The notes under the pieces were generated by a model, which did no database searches, was not told where the DNA came from, and saw nothing but the letters and a program-made list of their open reading frames with translations. This document shows, in pieces, positions 8,741 through 18,464 of a stretch of 64,000 nt of DNA; position 1 is the first letter of the stretch; every line of letters begins with the position of its first letter. A program made the position numbers and the translations under genes. The stretch is from JAKFDI01 sp044508835 (GTDB lineage: Bacteria; Pseudomonadota; Gammaproteobacteria; Burkholderiales; Burkholderiaceae_C), in assembly GCA_044508835.1 (NCBI GenBank), contig JBIQHD010000003.1, positions 198,770 through 262,769 on the forward strand, given 5' to 3'.

Positions 8741-10447
8741 ATGGCGATGGCGAACGCGGCACGCGCACGGCGGCTCGTATACCTGGTCCACCGCTGGACC
8801 GGCGTGGCCGGCTGCCTGCTGATGGCGCTGTGGCTGGTCAGCGGGGTGGTGATGCTGTACGTCGGCTATCCCAAGCTGCTGCCGCGCGAGCGGCTGTCGG
8901 CGCTGCCGCCGCTGCCCGCCGGCTGCTGCGTGCCGGTGGAGGCGGCGCTCGCGGCGAGCGGCACGCCGGCGGCGATCCGCGAGCTCACGCTCACGTCCAT
9001 CGCCGGGCGGCCCGCGTACCGGCTGAAGGACGCGGGCGGCGCATGGCAGGTCGTAGACGCGCGCACCGGCCGGCGCGCGCCGGCGGTCGACGCGGCCTTC
9101 GCCGCGGCCAGCGCCCGCGCCTTCCTGCCCGGCGCGGCGGCCACGGTGCAGGGACAGGTCGACGACGACCGCTGGACGCACTCGGGCGCGCTCGATGCGC
9201 ACCGGCCGCTGTTCCGGGTGCGGATGCACGACGCCGCCTCGACGCGGCTGTACGTCTCGTCCGCCACCGGCGAGGTGGTGATGGACGCCACGCGCGCCGA
9301 GCGCGGCTGGAACCGGCTCGGCGCCTGGCTGCACTGGCTCTACATGTTCCGCGAGGGCTCGAAGGACGCGGCCTGGAGCTGGCTCGTCATCGCCCTGTCC
9401 GCGGTGTGCACGGCGAGCGCGGCCACGGGCGCGGTCGTCGGCGTCTGGCGCTGGCGCTTCGCCGGCCGCTACAGGTCGGGCGCGCGCACGCCCTACCGCG
9501 GCTTCCACATGCGCTGGCACCACGTGACGGGGCTGCTGTTCGGCGCGGTGCTGCTGGCGTGGATCTTCAGCGGGCTGATGTCGATGAACCCGCTGGGCGT
9601 CTTCGATGCCGGCACGCGGCCGGACCTGGCCGCCTACCGGCAAGGCACGCCGGGCGCGCTGCGGCCGCGCACCGGCACGGCGGACGCCCTCGCCGCCCTG
9701 CGCGACGCGGGCTTCGCCGCGCGGGAGGTCGAATGGCGCGTGCTCGCCGGCCGGCCCTACCTGCTCGCCCGCGACGCCGCGGGCGACACGCGGCTGGTAA
9801 CGGATGCGCCGCAGGGCCCGGCCGTGACGGCGCGGCTGGCGGACGACGTCCTCGCGGCCGCCGGCGCCCGGCTCTTCGCCGCCGGCGTGCGCGGCACGCA
9901 GTGGCTGCAGGCGCACGACGCCTACTACTACCCGCGCGGTGCGGCCTCGATGTACGGCGCGCGCGACCGGCGCCTGCCGGTGCTGCGCCTGGACTTCGAC
10001 GATGCGGGCCGCACGGCGGCCTACCTCGACCCGCGCACCGGCGACCTCGCCCTCAGCGTCGACCGTTCGCAGCGCGCCGGCCGCTGGCTGTTCAACTTCC
10101 TGCACAGCTGGGACCTGCCGAGCTTCCTCGGCATGGCCGCGGCGCGGGAGGCGGCGCTCATCGCGCTGAGCCTCGGCGCCCTGGCCATCGCGCTCACCGG
10201 CACGGTGATCGGCGTGCGGCGCCTGGCGGCTCAGTTGTGGCTCAGGCGCGGCGCTGGGCACCGGCGCGCACCGCGAGCGCCGCGGCTTCCTCCGGGCCGC
10301 CGAACCACGGGTCGCCGCGCAGGTAGGCGGCGGCCATGTCGAGCGCGTCCAGGCCCCAGAACAGGCGGCCGTCGACCTCGATCGTCGGCACGCCGAAGAT
10401 GCCCTTCGCCACGGCCTGCGCGGTCGCGTCCTTCAGCGACTGCTTGA
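8741..10447 (+). CDS. PepSY-associated membrane protein, C-terminus running into the convergent gene
   Basis: Inner membrane protein of the PepSY-associated TM family, typically paired with siderophore receptors and thought to help iron release or reduction. It starts 7 bases after the receptor gene. Membrane segments are visible near residues 20-43 (VHRWTGVAGCLLMALWLVSG), 210-232, 265-285 (HHVTGLLFGAVLLAWIFSGL) and 475-495 (ALIALSLGALAIALTGTVIG). Conserved His residues lie beside segments 1 and 3. The family normally ends soon after the last membrane segment. Here the frame stays open ~70 more residues, Arg/Pro-rich and antisense to the next gene, giving 568 residues. The natural stop may have been lost, or the tail may be real; only the first ~500 residues are supported. 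Confidence 0.8.
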   Translation: MAMANAARARRLVYLVHRWTGVAGCLLMALWLVSGVVMLYVGYPKLLPRERLSALPPLPAGCCVPVEAALAASGTPAAIRELTLTSIAGRPAYRLKDAGGAWQVVDARTGRRAPAVDAAFAAASARAFLPGAAATVQGQVDDDRWTHSGALDAHRPLFRVRMHDAASTRLYVSSATGEVVMDATRAERGWNRLGAWLHWLYMFREGSKDAAWSWLVIALSAVCTASAATGAVVGVWRWRFAGRYRSGARTPYRGFHMRWHHVTGLLFGAVLLAWIFSGLMSMNPLGVFDAGTRPDLAAYRQGTPGALRPRTGTADALAALRDAGFAAREVEWRVLAGRPYLLARDAAGDTRLVTDAPQGPAVTARLADDVLAAAGARLFAAGVRGTQWLQAHDAYYYPRGAASMYGARDRRLPVLRLDFDDAGRTAAYLDPRTGDLALSVDRSQRAGRWLFNFLHSWDLPSFLGMAAAREAALIALSLGALAIALTGTVIGVRRLAAQLWLRRGAGHRRAPRAPRLPPGRRTTGRRAGRRRPCRARPGPRTGGRRPRSSARRRCPSPRPARSRPSATA

Positions 10448-10898
10448 CGGCCTCGCCGGCAGGATCGAGCGCCGGCGCGAGCGCCGCCTGCAGCGCCTGC
10501 AGGCGGGCCGGATCGTCCGGGTCGCCGCCGCCGCGCCACACGTGGTGCAGGACCTGCTCGCACGCATGGCGGCTCGGCGTGCCGAGCGGCGGCGCGCAGG
10601 CCGGTGTGCAGGCAATCGCCAGGCGCAGCAGCGCGAGCGGGTTGAACGGGTGCTGCGCCGGCATCTGCAGCGCGATGCCGTGGCGGTGGGCGAGCCAGGC
10701 CACGTGCCGGTAGGTCCAGGCGCGCTTGGGCTCGATCTCGGCCGGCCCCTTCTGGCCCCAGTGCGAAAGCAGCCCGGCGAACAGCAGCGGCCGGTAGGCG
10801 ACCTCCACGCTCAGGCCCTCGAGCGCCTGCGGCAGCCGCTCGAAGGCGAGGTAGGCGAAGGGCGAGACGACGTCGAAATGGAAGTTCAGGTGCTTCAT
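10242..10898 (-). CDS. 2-hydroxychromene-2-carboxylate isomerase-like DsbA-family protein
   Basis: A 218-residue thioredoxin-fold protein of the HCCA isomerase/kappa-class GST group. The start HFDVVSPFAYLAFERLP carries the conserved SP(F/Y)AY glutathione-site motif. YRPLLFAGLLSHWGQKGPAE follows, and GIFGVPTIEVDGRLFWGLD gives the cis-proline and C-terminal motif. Members isomerise a glutathione adduct in naphthalene breakdown or act as general GSH-dependent oxidoreductases; no aromatic-degradation genes are nearby, so the substrate is open. Its ATG overlaps the stop of the upstream DUF1289 gene by four bases (ATGA), implying translational coupling. Its 3' end overlaps the convergent PepSY frame by 206 bases. 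Confidence 0.85.
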   Translation of the reverse strand: MKHLNFHFDVVSPFAYLAFERLPQALEGLSVEVAYRPLLFAGLLSHWGQKGPAEIEPKRAWTYRHVAWLAHRHGIALQMPAQHPFNPLALLRLAIACTPACAPPLGTPSRHACEQVLHHVWRGGGDPDDPARLQALQAALAPALDPAGEAVKQSLKDATAQAVAKGIFGVPTIEVDGRLFWGLDALDMAAAYLRGDPWFGGPEEAAALAVRAGAQRRA

Positions 10899-11101
10899 GC
10901 GTCACGGGCCGGTGGATCGGAGGATGCGCGCTGCGCACGCCGCAGTTCCAGCCGCTGCCACACGGCGCGCTTGTCGTCCTCGTCCATCGTCGACCAGCCG
11001 GCGATCTCGTCGATCGTGCGCAGGCAGCCCTCGCACCAGCCGGTGCGCGCATCCATGCGGCACACGTCGATGCAGGGGCTGGGCACGGGATCGGCAGGCA
11101 T
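10895..11101 (-). CDS. DUF1289-domain small protein
   Basis: A 68-residue protein with the DUF1289 pattern. PSPCIDVCRMDARTGWCEGC has four cysteines spaced like a small metal-binding module, followed by LRTIDEIAGW and the Trp-rich end AVWQRLELRR. The function is unknown; similar proteins often precede small redox enzymes. The start at 11101 (MPADPVPSP) was chosen because homology begins there; a longer frame upstream adds only non-conserved residues. It is translationally coupled to the isomerase-like gene by an ATGA overlap. It is divergent from the VOC gene, with 86 bases between. Confidence 0.75.
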   Translation of the reverse strand: MPADPVPSPCIDVCRMDARTGWCEGCLRTIDEIAGWSTMDEDDKRAVWQRLELRRAQRASSDPPARDA

Positions 11102-11140
11102 CACGACGACGGATGGGAACGTGGATTGCAATGCTCCCAC

Positions 11141-11164
11141 ACCGCCCGTGCGGGTGCGGGCGGT
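11141..11164. other. GC-rich inverted repeat upstream of VOC gene
   Basis: ACCGCCCG (11141-11148) pairs with CGGGCGGT (11157-11164) around an 8-base loop. It lies in the 86-base region shared by the divergent DUF1289 and VOC genes. It could be an operator or a leader hairpin of the VOC transcript; the sequence does not decide between these. Confidence 0.35.
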
Positions 11165-11187
11165 TCATTCCCGAGAAAGGAACAGCC

Positions 11188-11601
11188 ATGGAATTCCACC
11201 GCGGACGCCTCCTGGACCATGTGCAGCTGCGCGTTGCCGACGTCGACCGCAGCCTGCGCTTCTACCGCGCCGTGCTCGAAGCCGTCGGCCGCGCCGACGC
11301 GCTGCACGAAGGCTCGGGTTTCTTCTGGGCCGACGAGCTCTACGTCGACAAGGCCGACGGGCCGGTGAGCCGGGTGCACATCGCCTTCCAGGCGGACGGC
11401 GAAGACATGGTGCGCCGCTTCCACGAACGCGCGCTCGCCACGGGCGGCGTGGACCACGGCGCACCCGGCCCGCGCGACTACCACCCCGGGTACTACGCCG
11501 CCTTCGTGCGCGACCCGGACGGCAACAACATCGAGGCCGTCTACCACGGCAAGAACAGGCGCTCGGCGGAATCGGTCGTGTTCACGCCGGTGCAGGACTG
11601 A
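11188..11601 (+). CDS. VOC-family (glyoxalase/dioxygenase fold) protein
   Basis: A 137-residue vicinal-oxygen-chelate protein. It opens with LLDHVQLRVADVDRSLRFYR, giving the first metal-site His. VSRVHIAFQADGEDMVRRFH follows, and the end FVRDPDGNNIEAVYHG supplies the terminal Glu ligand. This is one VOC unit pair, so it should work as a dimer. The chemistry (isomerase, thiol transferase or dioxygenase) cannot be assigned. A good ribosome-binding site (GAAAGGA) sits just before the ATG at 11188. Its last 20 bases overlap the convergent ybaK-like gene. Confidence 0.82.
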   Translation: MEFHRGRLLDHVQLRVADVDRSLRFYRAVLEAVGRADALHEGSGFFWADELYVDKADGPVSRVHIAFQADGEDMVRRFHERALATGGVDHGAPGPRDYHPGYYAAFVRDPDGNNIEAVYHGKNRRSAESVVFTPVQD

Positions 11602-12085
11602 CCTGCACCACGTCGGCCACCGGCGCCGAGGTGAGCCCCACCAGTTGGTCCGGGCTCAACCGGAACACGCCGTTCGGATGCCCCGCCGCGGCCCAGATCT
11701 CGTCGAAGCGGAACAGCTCGCGGTCGATCAGCGAGACGGGCGGCGTGGCGTGCCCCACCGGCGACACGCCGCCGATGGTGAAGCCGGTGGCGCGCTTGAC
11801 GAACTCGGCGTCGGCGCGGCCTATGGCGCCGACGATCGCCGCCACCTTCTTCTCGTCCACCCGCCGGTCGCCCGAGGTGATGACGAGCACCGCCGCGTCG
11901 TCGCTCTTGCGGCGGAAGATCACGCTCTTGGCGATCTGCCCCACGCTCACGCGCAGCGCGTCGGCCGCCTCCTGCGAGGTGCGCGCGGCCACCTCGAGGA
12001 ACACCGGCACGTGCGGATGCTGCAGCGCCTGCAGCAGCTGCGACACGCGGCGAAAGCCTTCGGGACGTTCGGCTTCCGCTTCCAT
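11582..12085 (-). CDS. YbaK/EbsC-type aminoacyl-tRNA deacylase
   Basis: A 167-residue trans-editing domain protein. Members hydrolyse mischarged tRNA such as Cys-tRNA(Pro) or related species. Seen motifs are SVGQIAKSVIFRRKSDDAAV, VITSGDRRVDEKKVAAIVG, the conserved GFTIGGVSPVGH and the C-terminal HPNGVFRLSPDQLVGLT. The conserved Lys of the active site is in AKSVIF. The start codon overlaps the HMG-CoA lyase stop by one base, so it is translated from the leucine-degradation transcript even though its role is unrelated. Its 3' end overlaps the VOC gene by 20 bases. Confidence 0.85.
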   Translation of the reverse strand: MEAEAERPEGFRRVSQLLQALQHPHVPVFLEVAARTSQEAADALRVSVGQIAKSVIFRRKSDDAAVLVITSGDRRVDEKKVAAIVGAIGRADAEFVKRATGFTIGGVSPVGHATPPVSLIDRELFRFDEIWAAAGHPNGVFRLSPDQLVGLTSAPVADVVQVSPAPA

Positions 12086-13005
12086 CACGCCGCCTCCATC
12101 GCCGCGGCGCGCTTGGCGAGCAGCGCATTGCCCACGCGCGACACCGGCTTGCGGCCGAGCACGCCGGAGATGTAGGCCGCGGCGTCCACCAGCCGTTCGA
12201 TGTCGATGCCGGTCTCGATGCCCAGGCCGTCGAGCAGGAACAGCACGTCCTCGGTGGCCACGTTGCCCGTCGCGCCCTTGGCATAGGGGCAGCCGCCCAG
12301 GCCCGCCACGCTGGCATCGAACACGTGGACGCCCATCTGCAGGCAGGCGTACACGTTGCCGATGGCCTGGCCGTAGGTGTCGTGGAAATGGCCGCTCACC
12401 TCGTGCAGCGGGTAGTGCTTCAGGGCCCGCTCCATCGCCGCCTGCACCTTCCTCGGCGTGCCCACGCCGATGGTGTCGGCGATGCTGCAGTGGTCCACGC
12501 CGATGGCCTTGAACAGCTCGACCACGCGCTCCACTTCGTCGGCGCTCACCTCGCCCTGGTAGGGGCAGCCCACCGCGCACGACAGCGCGCCGCGCACGCG
12601 CAGCCGGTTCGCATGCGCCGCTTCCACCACCGGGCGGAAGCGCTCGATGCTTTCCTCGATGCTGCAGTTGATGTTGCGCCGGCTGAAGGCCTCGGTGGCG
12701 GCGGCGAACACGACCACCTCGTCGGGGTTCGTGGACAGCGCGGCCTCCATGCCCTTCATGTTGGGCACCAGCACGGAGTAGCGCACGTCGCCGCGCCGCT
12801 CGATGCCGGCCATGACCTCGGCGTTGTCGGCCATCTGCGGCACCCACTTGGGGCTCACGAAGCTGGTGACCTCGATGTGCCGCAGGCCCGCGGCCTGCAG
12901 CAGGCGCACGAGCTCGATCTTGTGCGCGGCGGCGACGGGCTGCTTCTCGTTCTGCAGGCCGTCGCGCGGGCCGACGTCGACGAGGGTGACGTGGTGGGGG
13001 ATCAT
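12085..13005 (-). CDS. hydroxymethylglutaryl-CoA lyase
   Basis: Last step of leucine degradation: HMG-CoA is cleaved to acetoacetate and acetyl-CoA. The 306-residue length is typical. Seen motifs are VDVGPRDGLQNEK (catalytic Arg and metal-ligand Asp), TSFVSPKWVPQMAD, the metal-binding pair in HFHDTYGQA and the catalytic-Cys loop GLGGCPYAKGATGNVATED. The start at 13005 (MIPHHVTLVDVG) matches family N-termini; the longer upstream frame runs into a dispersed repeat. It lies 88 bases after the methylcrotonyl-CoA carboxylase alpha gene and overlaps the YbaK-like gene by one base. It is often called liuE or mvaB in related genomes. Confidence 0.92.
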   Translation of the reverse strand: MIPHHVTLVDVGPRDGLQNEKQPVAAAHKIELVRLLQAAGLRHIEVTSFVSPKWVPQMADNAEVMAGIERRGDVRYSVLVPNMKGMEAALSTNPDEVVVFAAATEAFSRRNINCSIEESIERFRPVVEAAHANRLRVRGALSCAVGCPYQGEVSADEVERVVELFKAIGVDHCSIADTIGVGTPRKVQAAMERALKHYPLHEVSGHFHDTYGQAIGNVYACLQMGVHVFDASVAGLGGCPYAKGATGNVATEDVLFLLDGLGIETGIDIERLVDAAAYISGVLGRKPVSRVGNALLAKRAAAMEAA

Positions 13006-13062
13006 GGGGAGGGTCTTTCGGTGAAGCTGGACAAGATAACGCAGCGGTGTGCCGGCTCGCGG

Positions 13063-13088
13063 ACTTCGATACCTCAGTCCGAACGGGG
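13063..13088 (-). repeat. dispersed TTCGxxCTGAG repeat, single copy
   Basis: ACTTCGATACCTCAGTCCGA plus ACGGGG, i.e. the reverse complement of CCGTTCGGACTGAGGTATCG plus AAGT. It lies in the 88-base gap between the HMG-CoA lyase and carboxylase alpha genes, inside the leucine operon. Confidence 0.8.
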
Positions 13089-13093
13089 TTCTT

Positions 13094-15094
<2,001 letters not shown>

Positions 15095-15101
15095 CGACAC
15101 C

Positions 15102-15722
15102 TCAAGCAGTCGGGCCGGCACGCAGCCCGCCGGTAACGCGGCGCGCGAGCGCCCGCAGGAATTTCGCCAGCAGCCAGATCAGCGCCACCATCACGGCCAG
15201 CGCCAGCACCAGAACGACGAAGAACACGGCCGGGCTGGCCCACGACAGCCACAGCATCGCCGGCACCACGGCATCGCCCAGCAGCGACATGCCGACGTTG
15301 GAGAAAGGCTCGGGCGACGTGTTGACGGCCGCGCGCGTGGTGGCCTTGGCGACGTGGCTGGTGGCGGCCAGCGTGCCGCCGAGCAGGGCCGCCACCGTGG
15401 CCATCGTGGCCTGGTCGGCGCCGAACACCGAGGCGGCGAGCGCCGCGCCGGCGGGGATGCGCAGCACCGTGTGCGCCACGTCCCACAGCGAGTCGAGGCC
15501 GGGGATCTTGTCGGCGAAGAACTCGACGAAGAGCATGAAGCCGCTGGCGCCCAGCATGGCCGGGTGCTGCAGCACCTTCAAGCCCGCGGGCAGGTCGACC
15601 CAGCCGAGCGTGCCGGCCAGGCCGGTGAGGAACACCACCGCGTACAGCCGCAGCCCGCTCGCCCAGCCGAGCGCGGCGGCGATGGCGAGGAGCTGGGGGG
15701 TGTCGAGGTCGAGCGGGGTCAT
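15102..15722 (-). CDS. DUF4126 integral membrane protein
   Basis: A 206-residue hydrophobic protein with the DUF4126 pattern. The N-terminal LLAIAAALGWASGLRLYAVV is followed by several membrane segments, a glycine/alanine-rich centre (AALLGGTLAATSHVAKATTRAAVN) with a SPEPFSN stretch, and a long C-terminal hydrophobic helix ending in basic residues. The function is unknown. It sits inside the leucine-degradation operon, 7 bases before the carboxylase alpha gene and 151 bases after the hydratase gene. An unrelated passenger or a membrane role linked to the pathway are both possible. Confidence 0.75.
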   Translation of the reverse strand: MTPLDLDTPQLLAIAAALGWASGLRLYAVVFLTGLAGTLGWVDLPAGLKVLQHPAMLGASGFMLFVEFFADKIPGLDSLWDVAHTVLRIPAGAALAASVFGADQATMATVAALLGGTLAATSHVAKATTRAAVNTSPEPFSNVGMSLLGDAVVPAMLWLSWASPAVFFVVLVLALAVMVALIWLLAKFLRALARRVTGGLRAGPTA

Positions 15723-15741
15723 CGGCCGATGCGAAACGGGC

Positions 15742-15867
15742 GCTTCGACAGGCTCAGCGCGAACGGAACCCGGGGGCGTCGCGCCGCATCATCGACCCGT
15801 TCGGGCTGAGGTATCGAAGCCCCTGCGTCCGCGAACCCGGCCCTTCGATACCTCAGGGCGAACGGGG
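15742..15867. repeat. three dispersed TTCGxxCTGAG repeats in alternating orientation
   Basis: Copies lie at 15742-15766 (minus orientation, CTTCGACAGGCTCAG core), 15797-15820 (plus, CTGAGGTATCGAAGC) and 15842-15867 (minus, CTTCGATACCTCAG). They fill nearly the whole gap between the hydratase and DUF4126 genes. Neighbouring opposite copies can pair as hairpins, which could reduce read-through within the operon. Confidence 0.85.
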
Positions 15868-15873
15868 ACGACT

Positions 15874-16671
15874 TCACCCGCCGCCCTCCACCCAACCCGG
15901 CCGGCGCTTGTTCAGGAAGGACTGCACGCCCTCCTTTCCCTCGTCGCTGGCCCGGATGTCGGCGATGCGCCGCGCCGTGTCGCCGCGCAGGTCCTCGGTG
16001 ATCGGCAGCCCGGCGAGGTCCTGCACCAGCCGCTTGCACGCGCGCACCGCCATCGGCCCGTTGGCGCACAGCGCGGCCACCAGCTCGTCCACCTTCGCGT
16101 CGAGCGCATCGGCCGCGCACACCTCATGCACGAAGCCCATCGCCTGCCCCTGCGCCGCGCTGAAGCGCTCGGCGGTGACGAACCAGCGCCGCGCCGCCTG
16201 CTCGCCCATGGCGCGGATGACGTAGGGGCCGATGGTCGCCGGCAGCAGGCCGAGCTTGGCCTCCGACAGGCAGAAGTGCGCCGGCTCGGCGGCCACCAGC
16301 ACGTCGCACACCGCGGCCAGCCCGACGCCGCCGGCATAGCAGTCGCCGTGGATGCGCCCGACCACGGGCACCGGGCAGCGGTAGATCGCCCACAGCATGT
16401 CGGCCAGCGCCTGGGCATCGGCGCGGTTCTGCGCCCAGTCGTAGTCGGCCATGGCGCGCATCCACGACAGGTCGGCGCCGGCGCAGAAGGCCTTGCCGTG
16501 GCCGCCCAGCACGACGACGCGGAGCAGCTCGTCGCGGCCGAGCTCGCCGAACACCTGCGTCAGCTCGGCGATCACACCGTCGTTGAAGGCGTTGCGCACG
16601 TCGGGGCGGTTCAGGAACACGCGCGCCACCTGCGGCGAGGGGCGCTGCACATCGAGCGTGGTGGTGGTCAT
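15874..16671 (-). CDS. liuC: methylglutaconyl-CoA hydratase (enoyl-CoA hydratase/isomerase family)
   Basis: A 265-residue crotonase-fold enzyme expected to hydrate 3-methylglutaconyl-CoA to HMG-CoA in leucine degradation. Seen motifs are VARVFLNRPDVRNAFNDGVI, the oxyanion-hole loop GKAFCAGADLSWMR, then GRIHGDCYAGGVGLAAVCDV and FCLSEAKLGLLPATIGPYV. The C-terminus EGVQSFLNKRRPGW matches the family. The exact substrate is inferred from the operon: the beta carboxylase gene ends 10 bases upstream and the alpha subunit and lyase lie downstream. Confidence 0.88.
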   Translation of the reverse strand: MTTTTLDVQRPSPQVARVFLNRPDVRNAFNDGVIAELTQVFGELGRDELLRVVVLGGHGKAFCAGADLSWMRAMADYDWAQNRADAQALADMLWAIYRCPVPVVGRIHGDCYAGGVGLAAVCDVLVAAEPAHFCLSEAKLGLLPATIGPYVIRAMGEQAARRWFVTAERFSAAQGQAMGFVHEVCAADALDAKVDELVAALCANGPMAVRACKRLVQDLAGLPITEDLRGDTARRIADIRASDEGKEGVQSFLNKRRPGWVEGGG

Positions 16672-16681
16672 GCCGTGGCCC

Positions 16682-18289
16682 TCACATGCGGAAGACGCCG
16701 AACTTCGTCTCGGGAATGGGCGCGTTCAGGCTCGCGCTCAGCGCCAGCGCCAGCACGCGCCGCGTGTCGGCCGGGTCGATCACGCCGTCGTCCCACAGGC
16801 GGGCGCTGGCGTAGTACGGGTGCGCCTCGCGCTCGAACTGGTCGAGGATGGGCTGCCTGAACGCGGCTTCCTCCTCCGCGCTCCACTGCCCGCCCCGGGC
16901 CTCGATGCCGTCGCGCCGCACGGTGGCGAGCACGCTCGCCGCCTGCTGGCCGCCCATGACGCTGATGCGCGCGTTCGGCCACATCCACAGGAAGCGCGGG
17001 TCGAAGGCGCGGCCGCACATGCCGTAGTTGCCGGCGCCGAAGCTGCCGCCGATGATGACGGTGAACTTGGGCACCTGCGCGTTGGACACGGCCGTCACCA
17101 TCTTCGCGCCGTGCTTGGCGATGCCCTCGCCCTCGTACTTGCGCCCGACCATGAAGCCGGTGATGTTCTGCAGGAACACCAGCGGCACCTTGCGCTGGCA
17201 GCACAGCTCGATGAAGTGCGCGCCCTTCTGCGCCGATTCGGAGAACAGCACGCCGTTGTTGGCGACGATGCCCACCGGCATGCCCTCGATGTGGGCGAAG
17301 CCGGTGACGAGCGTGGTGCCGTAGCGCGACTTGAACTCGTCGAACTCGCTGCCGTCGACGACGCGGGCGATGATCTCGCGCACGTCGAAGGGCTTGCGCG
17401 TGTCCGCGGGAATCACGCCGTGCAGCTCGGCCGCGTCGAACAGCGGCGGGCGCGGCTCCGCCAGCCGCAGCGGCACCTGCTTGCGCCAGTTGAGGTTGGC
17501 CACCGAGCCGCGCGCGATCGCCAGCGCATGCGTGTCGTTCTGCGCCAGGTGGTCGGCCACGCCGGACAGGCGCGTGTGCACGTCGCCGCCGCCCAGGTCC
17601 TCGGCGCTCACCACCTCGCCGATGGCCGCCTTCACCAGCGGCGGGCCGGCGAGGAAGATCGTGCCCTGGTTCTTCACGATGATGGATTCGTCGCTCATCG
17701 CCGGCATGTAGGCGCCGCCGGCGGTGCACGAGCCCATCACCACCGCGATCTGCGGAATGCCGGCCGCGCTCATCTGCGCCTGGTTGAAGAAGATGCGGCC
17801 GAAGTGCTCGCGGTCGGGGAACACCTCGTCCTGGTTGGGCAGGTTGGCGCCGCCCGAATCGACGAGGTAGATGCACGGCAGCCGGTTGGCCTGCGCGATC
17901 TCCTGCGCGCGCAGGTGCTTCTTCACCGTCATCGGGTAGTAGGTGCCGCCCTTCACGGTGGCGTCGTTGCACACCACCATGCACTCCACGCCCGAGACGC
18001 GGCCGATGCCGGCGATCAGCCCCGCGCCCGGCGCGTCGTCGCCGTACATGCCCAGCGCGGCCAGCGGCGCGATCTCCAGGAACGGCGTGTCGGGGTCGAG
18101 CAGCATCTCCACCCGCTCGCGCGGCAGCAGCTTGCCGCGCGCCACGTGCTTGGCGCGCGGGCCGTCGCCGCCGCCCTGCGCGATGCGCTCGAGCTTCGCG
18201 TTCAGGTCGTCGACCAGCGCGCGCATCGCCGCGGCATTGGCCTTGAAGTCGTCGGATCGGGGGCTCAGCTTGCTGGCCAGTGCGGGCAT
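16682..18289 (-). CDS. liuB: methylcrotonyl-CoA carboxylase beta (carboxyltransferase) subunit
   Basis: Carboxyltransferase subunit (535 residues) that moves the biotin-bound carboxyl to 3-methylcrotonyl-CoA. Seen motifs are ARGKLLPRERVEMLLDPDTPF, GAGLIAGIGRVSGVECMVVC, YLVDSGGANLPNQDEVFPDR, GSCTAGGAYMPAMSDE and, in the second half, QNITGFMVGRKYEGEGIAKH, FGAGNYGMCGRAFDPRFLW and GGQQAASVLATVRRDG. These match MCC beta rather than propionyl-CoA carboxylase. The start at 18289 has a GGAGA ribosome-binding site. It is the first gene of the operon, 37 bases downstream of a LiuR-type palindrome. Confidence 0.93.
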   Translation of the reverse strand: MPALASKLSPRSDDFKANAAAMRALVDDLNAKLERIAQGGGDGPRAKHVARGKLLPRERVEMLLDPDTPFLEIAPLAALGMYGDDAPGAGLIAGIGRVSGVECMVVCNDATVKGGTYYPMTVKKHLRAQEIAQANRLPCIYLVDSGGANLPNQDEVFPDREHFGRIFFNQAQMSAAGIPQIAVVMGSCTAGGAYMPAMSDESIIVKNQGTIFLAGPPLVKAAIGEVVSAEDLGGGDVHTRLSGVADHLAQNDTHALAIARGSVANLNWRKQVPLRLAEPRPPLFDAAELHGVIPADTRKPFDVREIIARVVDGSEFDEFKSRYGTTLVTGFAHIEGMPVGIVANNGVLFSESAQKGAHFIELCCQRKVPLVFLQNITGFMVGRKYEGEGIAKHGAKMVTAVSNAQVPKFTVIIGGSFGAGNYGMCGRAFDPRFLWMWPNARISVMGGQQAASVLATVRRDGIEARGGQWSAEEEAAFRQPILDQFEREAHPYYASARLWDDGVIDPADTRRVLALALSASLNAPIPETKFGVFRM

Positions 18290-18326
18290 GGGGTCTCCAT
18301 CGCGGCGCCGGCCACAGGACAGCGCA

Positions 18327-18346
18327 GGTTTACGTATACGTCAACC
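18327..18346 (-). promoter_or_regulatory. predicted LiuR-type operator for the leucine-degradation operon
   Basis: GGTTTACGTATACGTCAACC is a 20-base palindrome with one mismatched pair. It shares the core ACGTATACGTCAA with perfect palindromes before the isovaleryl-CoA dehydrogenase gene and icmF. It lies 37 bases upstream of the liuB start. A TAGTAC sequence on the transcribed strand just upstream could be part of a -10 region. Assignment to LiuR is inferred from the shared motif and the MerR gene at 31.8-32.2 kb. Confidence 0.75.
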
Positions 18347-18384
18347 GCGATGGTACTAGCCACTGCCTCCGGACTGCGTCACCC

Positions 18385-18464
18385 ATCAAGCAACGCCGCG
18401 GATCCGGCTCCGCCGGTCCGCCAGCGTGCCCCCTGGGGGGCGCGCCAAGCGCGTAGGGGGGGAT
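18385..18464. repeat. ~80-bp dispersed GC-rich element, copy 1
   Basis: This starts ATCAAG and CAACGCCGCGG, contains hairpin-forming CCGGCTCCGCCGG and the GCCCCCTGGGGGGC palindrome, and ends CCAAGCGCGTAGGGGGG directly against the stop codon of the next minus-strand gene. An 85-bp relative with the same order of blocks lies at 54396-54480 in the same position relative to a minus-strand stop. The stacked stems suggest a terminator-like role. Confidence 0.7.

Noticed and set aside
8741..10447. Treating the last ~70 residues of the PepSY protein as a genuine extra domain
   Set aside because: The tail is fully antisense to a conserved enzyme gene and has the Arg/Pro composition of a shadow frame.
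18385..18464. Possible CRISPR-like or tRNA-like structure because of several short stems
   Set aside because: There are no regular spacers, and no cloverleaf with a CCA-type end. The similar copy at 54396-54480 shows it is a dispersed element.
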